DNA from: an uncultured Clostridia bacterium
GTDB lineage: Bacteria; Bacillota; Clostridia; Lachnospirales; Lachnospiraceae
Assembly (NCBI GenBank): GCA_946611595.1
Contig: CAMODY010000065.1
Location: 1-9,324, forward strand
Direction: 5' to 3'
DNA length: 9,324 bases
In this document: positions 5,949-9,324 of the stretch, piece by piece
Numbering within the stretch: the stretch's first letter is position 1
How the letters are laid out: every line of letters starts with the position of its first letter
The notes under the pieces: generated by a model
The model's database searches: none
Seen by the model: only the letters and a program-made list of their open reading frames with translations
What the model was told of the DNA's origin: nothing
Made by a program: the position numbers and the translations under genes

Positions 5949-7802
5949 TTAAACTGGTCTTGTATACTCCTTTAACCAAACTTTTAATTCATCTTCTAAA
6001 TAAGGGGCCATTGTTTCATATACAGCCTCATGGTAGTTATTTAATAACTTTTTATCTTCTTCTGTCAAGTATGCCGTATCGATTCCGTCGAGATCGATCG
6101 GGATAAATGTCAGATTTTCAAACTGAAGGAACTTGCCGTCTTCCGTTTCCATAAACGGTACAACCAAGAGCTCATTTTCCGTACGAACACCATACTGCCC
6201 TTCTCTATATACGCCAGGCTCATCGGTTACGACCATGCCCTCTTTAAGAACTGCAGATGGTCCATTGACACCAATCCTGTAGCGGATGTTATGAGGGCCT
6301 TCATGAACATTTAAGACATGACCTACGCCATGGCCGGTACCGCATTTATAATCCCAGCCGACCTGCCACATCGGCTCGCGCGCCATGATATCCAGATTTT
6401 CTCCCCTGCAGCCGTCGATGAACTTTGCGTTCAACAGTCTCAGCATAGATACTGCAGTCAAAGTAAAAGCTTTCTTTTCTTCATCTGTGATCGGTCCTAA
6501 GATAAAGGTTCTTGTAATATCGGTGGTTCCGTCTTTATACTGCCCGCCGCTATCGACTAAAAGCATTCCTTCTGCCTGAATGCTTTTTGCAGTCTGAGCA
6601 GTTGCTTCGTAATGCATCATCGCACCATTTTCTTTATAAGCTGCGATCGTATCAAAACTCGGCTCCATGAATAGCGGATCTTCAGATCTTTTCTGAAGAA
6701 GATATTCATCAATGCTCATCTCATCTAGATGAATCTTACCTGCATGGCTCTTGACCCAGTGCATCAACTTGATCACAACTGCACTGTCACGCTTCATGGC
6801 ATCTTTTAAGCAGCGGATCTCCGTCTCATTTTTAACGCCTTTCATCTTTGTGGAAGGATCATCAATATGAACAACCTGAATTCTGCGGTCAGTAAAGAAT
6901 CTCCAAACAGAATAACCAACGCAGTTCATATCCATCAGGATACAGAAATCATCTGCGATATCTTCCCACTTCGGCGTATAATCTGTAAATCCTTTGATCA
7001 CACGGGTTAAGATCTTATCACGGAATTTTTCAGCTAAAGCAATCGGTAAAGATTCTGTTGCCTCTCCATCAGGCGTGCATCCCTTGTACCAGTTTGGTCC
7101 ATATCCATCTCCGTGTGAAAAAACCTTTGCCGCATCCGGCTGGATGATCGCATAGGCATAAGCAACCGGATTGTTTGGTACATCGTTTGCCCGGATATTA
7201 AAGGTCCAGGCAATATCGTCAAGAGAAGCTAAAAGATATGCGTAGTTTTCACAAGGAATTTCAGCCTTGGAAAGTTCTGCGCGAATCCGTGCAAGTTTTG
7301 ACTCCGTCGTTTCGCCACAGTATTCAACCGGCATATGCCAGATATCTGTAAAGGTCTGCTCCGGGCGGTCTGTCCAGATTTCCCCGACCAGATCCCTTTG
7401 AAATTTAACGTTTTTTGCTGTTTTGGAAATACGTTTTGCAAAATTTGTATTTACAACATTGCCATCAAATCCGATCACCTTTCCCTTCGCCTGTATCTGA
7501 AGGAAGGTATCCGGATCCGGAACATCAGGCTGTCCCCATTTCATCAGCTGTATGCCGCTTCCTTCTAACTGGTGCGCTGCCTGAATATAGTATCTTCCAT
7601 CTGCAAAAAGCCATGCCTCATCTTTTGTTACAACGACATGACCTGCGGATCCGGAAAATCCGGAAATAAATTCGATACAGCGGAAATGGTCACCTACATA
7701 CTCACTGTTATGGCAGTCGCTCATTGGAATGTAATATACATCAATGCCTTCCTGCTCCATAAGTTTTCTGAGGTGTGCAATTCTATCCGAGTAGATGTTC
7801 AT
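5949..7802 (-). CDS. Xaa-Pro aminopeptidase (aminopeptidase P, M24B, long three-domain form)
   Basis: This cytoplasmic metallopeptidase removes an N-terminal residue that precedes proline. At 617 residues it matches the long eukaryote-like form (human XPNPEP1 is about 623) and exceeds the roughly 440-residue E. coli PepP. Two creatinase-like N-terminal domains (about 1-150 and 160-315) precede the pita-bread catalytic domain (about 325-550) and a short C-terminal extension. Predicted dinuclear metal ligands are D417 (LLVDSGG), D428 (TTDITR), H491 (GTGHGVGH), E528 (TDEPGVY) and E542 (RTENEL), at a constant or near-constant offset from the human enzyme. H397 and H500 match two of its three catalytic histidines, whereas the third position holds C487. 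The ATG at 7802 has an AAGGG (7813-7817) 10 nt upstream, lying in the 19-nt gap after glpK, and the gene runs into the lipid kinase gene with a 1-nt gap. Family and domain layout are clear. Confidence 0.96.
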   Translation of the reverse strand: MNIYSDRIAHLRKLMEQEGIDVYYIPMSDCHNSEYVGDHFRCIEFISGFSGSAGHVVVTKDEAWLFADGRYYIQAAHQLEGSGIQLMKWGQPDVPDPDTFLQIQAKGKVIGFDGNVVNTNFAKRISKTAKNVKFQRDLVGEIWTDRPEQTFTDIWHMPVEYCGETTESKLARIRAELSKAEIPCENYAYLLASLDDIAWTFNIRANDVPNNPVAYAYAIIQPDAAKVFSHGDGYGPNWYKGCTPDGEATESLPIALAEKFRDKILTRVIKGFTDYTPKWEDIADDFCILMDMNCVGYSVWRFFTDRRIQVVHIDDPSTKMKGVKNETEIRCLKDAMKRDSAVVIKLMHWVKSHAGKIHLDEMSIDEYLLQKRSEDPLFMEPSFDTIAAYKENGAMMHYEATAQTAKSIQAEGMLLVDSGGQYKDGTTDITRTFILGPITDEEKKAFTLTAVSMLRLLNAKFIDGCRGENLDIMAREPMWQVGWDYKCGTGHGVGHVLNVHEGPHNIRYRIGVNGPSAVLKEGMVVTDEPGVYREGQYGVRTENELLVVPFMETEDGKFLQFENLTFIPIDLDGIDTAYLTEEDKKLLNNYHEAVYETMAPYLEDELKVWLKEYTRPV

Positions 7803-7821
7803 AATATTAAGTCCCTTCTCT

Positions 7822-9324
7822 CTATTTCGTGTTTAACTTTGACCAGAACTTTGCAGTCTCGACTGCTTTTTTCCAACCATCTAATTTTTCTTTTCTTTCC
7901 GGATTTTTCATTTCCGGTTCGAAGACTTTTCCAATCTTCTGATATGCTTTGAGCTCATCTTTATCTTTCCAGTAGCCCACGGTAAGACCTGCCAGATAAG
8001 CTGCTCCCAAAGCGGTATTTTCTACATTTTTCGGGCGGACAATCTCGCTATTGACCATATCAGCCTGGAACTGCATCAGGAAATTGTTCTGGCTTGCACC
8101 GCCATCAACTTTCAAAGAGTTCAGACTGTATCCGGCGTCTGCTTCCATTGCACGAATCACATCGTGAGTCTGATAAGCAATCGACTCCAGACCGGCGCGT
8201 ACAAAATGGTTCTTGTTAAATCCGCGTGTGATGCCGACAACTGTTCCTCGTGCATCCTGATCCCAATGCGGAGCCCCAAGTCCCGTAAATGCAGGCACAA
8301 GATATGCCCCTGCCGTATCGTCCACTTTCATGGCCATTTTTTCACTTTGTGGAGATTTCTTTACAAACTCCATTTCATCACGAAGCCACTGAACTACTGC
8401 TCCGCCGATAAAGATACTGCCTTCAAGAACATATTGAACCGGATCTTTTTCAGTATTGGCTGCAATTGTAGAAAGCAGACCATTCTTCGATTTGATTGCT
8501 TTCTCTCCGGTATTCATCAAGAGGAAGCAACCGGTTCCATATGTATTTTTGACATCGCCTTTATTAAATCCGCAAAGCCCGAACAGTGCCGCCTGTTGAT
8601 CGCCTGCAACACCGCAGATCGGAACCTCTCCGCTTGCAATTGCGATATCGGTATAGCCGTAATGGTATCCGGAAGGATGAACCTCCGGCATCATAGACAT
8701 CGGAATTCCGAAATAGTCTAAAATTTCCTCATCCCATTTAAGCTTCTTGATATCAAAAAGCATCGTTCTGGATGCATTGGTGTAGTCTGTTGCGTGGATC
8801 TTGTGTCCGCTCAGCATCCACATGATCCAGGTATCTACAGTGCCGAAAAGCAGATCGCCTTTCTTTGCTGCTGCCTTGGCGCCCTTAACATTGTCTAAGA
8901 TCCATTTGATCTTGGATGCGCTGAAGTAGGCATCCGGAATCAGTCCTGTGCGGTTTCTGATCTTCTTTTTCATATCTGCCGGGATCTTATCGATCATTTC
9001 CGCAGTTCTTCTGCACTGCCAGACGATCGCATTATAGACCGGCTCACCCGTCTTTTTATTCCAAACGATTGTTGTCTCGCGCTGATTGGTAATCCCGATG
9101 CCAGCAACATTTTCAAAACTGATTCCGAGTTTTGCGGCAGCTTCGATTGCAACACCGATCTGAGTTGACCAGATTTCCATCGGGTCGTGCTCCACCCAGC
9201 CCGGCTTCGGATAGATCTGTTTAAACTCCCTCTGGCTTACGCTCGCAACTTCGCCTTTTTTATTAAACAAAATACAACGGGAACTCGTTGTTCCCTGATC
9301 CAATGCCATAATATATTTTTTCAT
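7822..9324 (-). CDS. glpK: Glycerol kinase
   Basis: GlpK phosphorylates glycerol to sn-glycerol-3-phosphate with ATP in the cytoplasm, feeding glycolysis and phospholipid synthesis. The 500 residues, a normal length for the family, show the FGGY-kinase signatures: phosphate loop LDQGTTSSR (8-16), glycerol-contacting R82/E83 in TNQRETT and Y133 in DAYFSASK, catalytic base D242 in AGDQQAALFG, NTYGTG (260-265), and the second nucleotide-binding segment VDGGASQNNFLMQFQAD (406-422). The start codon is the last three bases of the window, so the ribosome binding site and promoter are out of view; the start MKKYIMALDQ agrees with homologues. The loop around 213-235, where many low-GC Gram-positive GlpKs carry a histidine phosphorylated by HPr (YHFYG/YHFFG), reads TDIAIASGEV and lacks that residue. 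It is the first visible gene of a run with the aminopeptidase and lipid kinase genes. Identity is secure. Confidence 0.97.
   Translation of the reverse strand: MKKYIMALDQGTTSSRCILFNKKGEVASVSQREFKQIYPKPGWVEHDPMEIWSTQIGVAIEAAAKLGISFENVAGIGITNQRETTIVWNKKTGEPVYNAIVWQCRRTAEMIDKIPADMKKKIRNRTGLIPDAYFSASKIKWILDNVKGAKAAAKKGDLLFGTVDTWIMWMLSGHKIHATDYTNASRTMLFDIKKLKWDEEILDYFGIPMSMMPEVHPSGYHYGYTDIAIASGEVPICGVAGDQQAALFGLCGFNKGDVKNTYGTGCFLLMNTGEKAIKSKNGLLSTIAANTEKDPVQYVLEGSIFIGGAVVQWLRDEMEFVKKSPQSEKMAMKVDDTAGAYLVPAFTGLGAPHWDQDARGTVVGITRGFNKNHFVRAGLESIAYQTHDVIRAMEADAGYSLNSLKVDGGASQNNFLMQFQADMVNSEIVRPKNVENTALGAAYLAGLTVGYWKDKDELKAYQKIGKVFEPEMKNPERKEKLDGWKKAVETAKFWSKLNTK

Noticed and set aside
8164..8721. Plus-strand open frame of 185 codons inside glpK
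   Set aside because: It is fully antisense to a confidently assigned glycerol kinase and carries no family signature.

Overview
The window is a tightly packed bacterial chromosome segment with eight protein-coding genes, all read from the minus strand. In transcription order (right to left) they are glpK, an aminopeptidase P gene, a diacylglycerol kinase-like gene, lepB, a small repeat protein gene, a gntR-type regulator, clpC and the 5' part of radA. Low-to-moderate GC, AGGAG-type ribosome binding sites, a Firmicutes-style signal peptidase I and a clpC-radA pair point to a Gram-positive anaerobe of the Clostridia, plausibly Lachnospiraceae. The family is an inference from gene content; no rRNA or other taxonomic marker is present.

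Right half (about 4199-9324): glycerol kinase (glpK), Xaa-Pro aminopeptidase, a YegS/DagK-type lipid kinase and signal peptidase I follow each other with gaps of 19, 1 and 66 nt, so the first three almost certainly share a transcript and lepB may. GlpK makes glycerol-3-phosphate and the lipid kinase makes phosphatidic acid from diacylglycerol, so two of the four genes feed glycerolipid metabolism. LepB processes exported proteins at the membrane and the peptidase recycles proline-containing peptides. The 66-nt gap before lepB holds an inverted repeat whose arms match or nearly match the DnaA box.

Left half (1-4198): a 163-residue protein with one hydrophobic N-terminal segment and a long run of 11-residue amphipathic repeats (LEA/apolipoprotein-like) lies upstream of an apparent gntR-clpC-radA operon. 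The regulator is a short YtrA-type GntR protein. Its promoter carries a perfect 8-bp-arm palindrome over the -10 box, which fits autorepression of the whole operon. Bacilli use ctsR-mcsA-mcsB-clpC-radA here; CtsR, McsA and McsB are all absent from this position.

I saw no tRNA, rRNA, CRISPR array, insertion sequence, phage gene or convincing intrinsic terminator. Most of the window is ordinary core genome. The parts worth a second look are the regulator swap in front of clpC, its operator, the 11-mer repeat protein and the DnaA-box-like inverted repeat.
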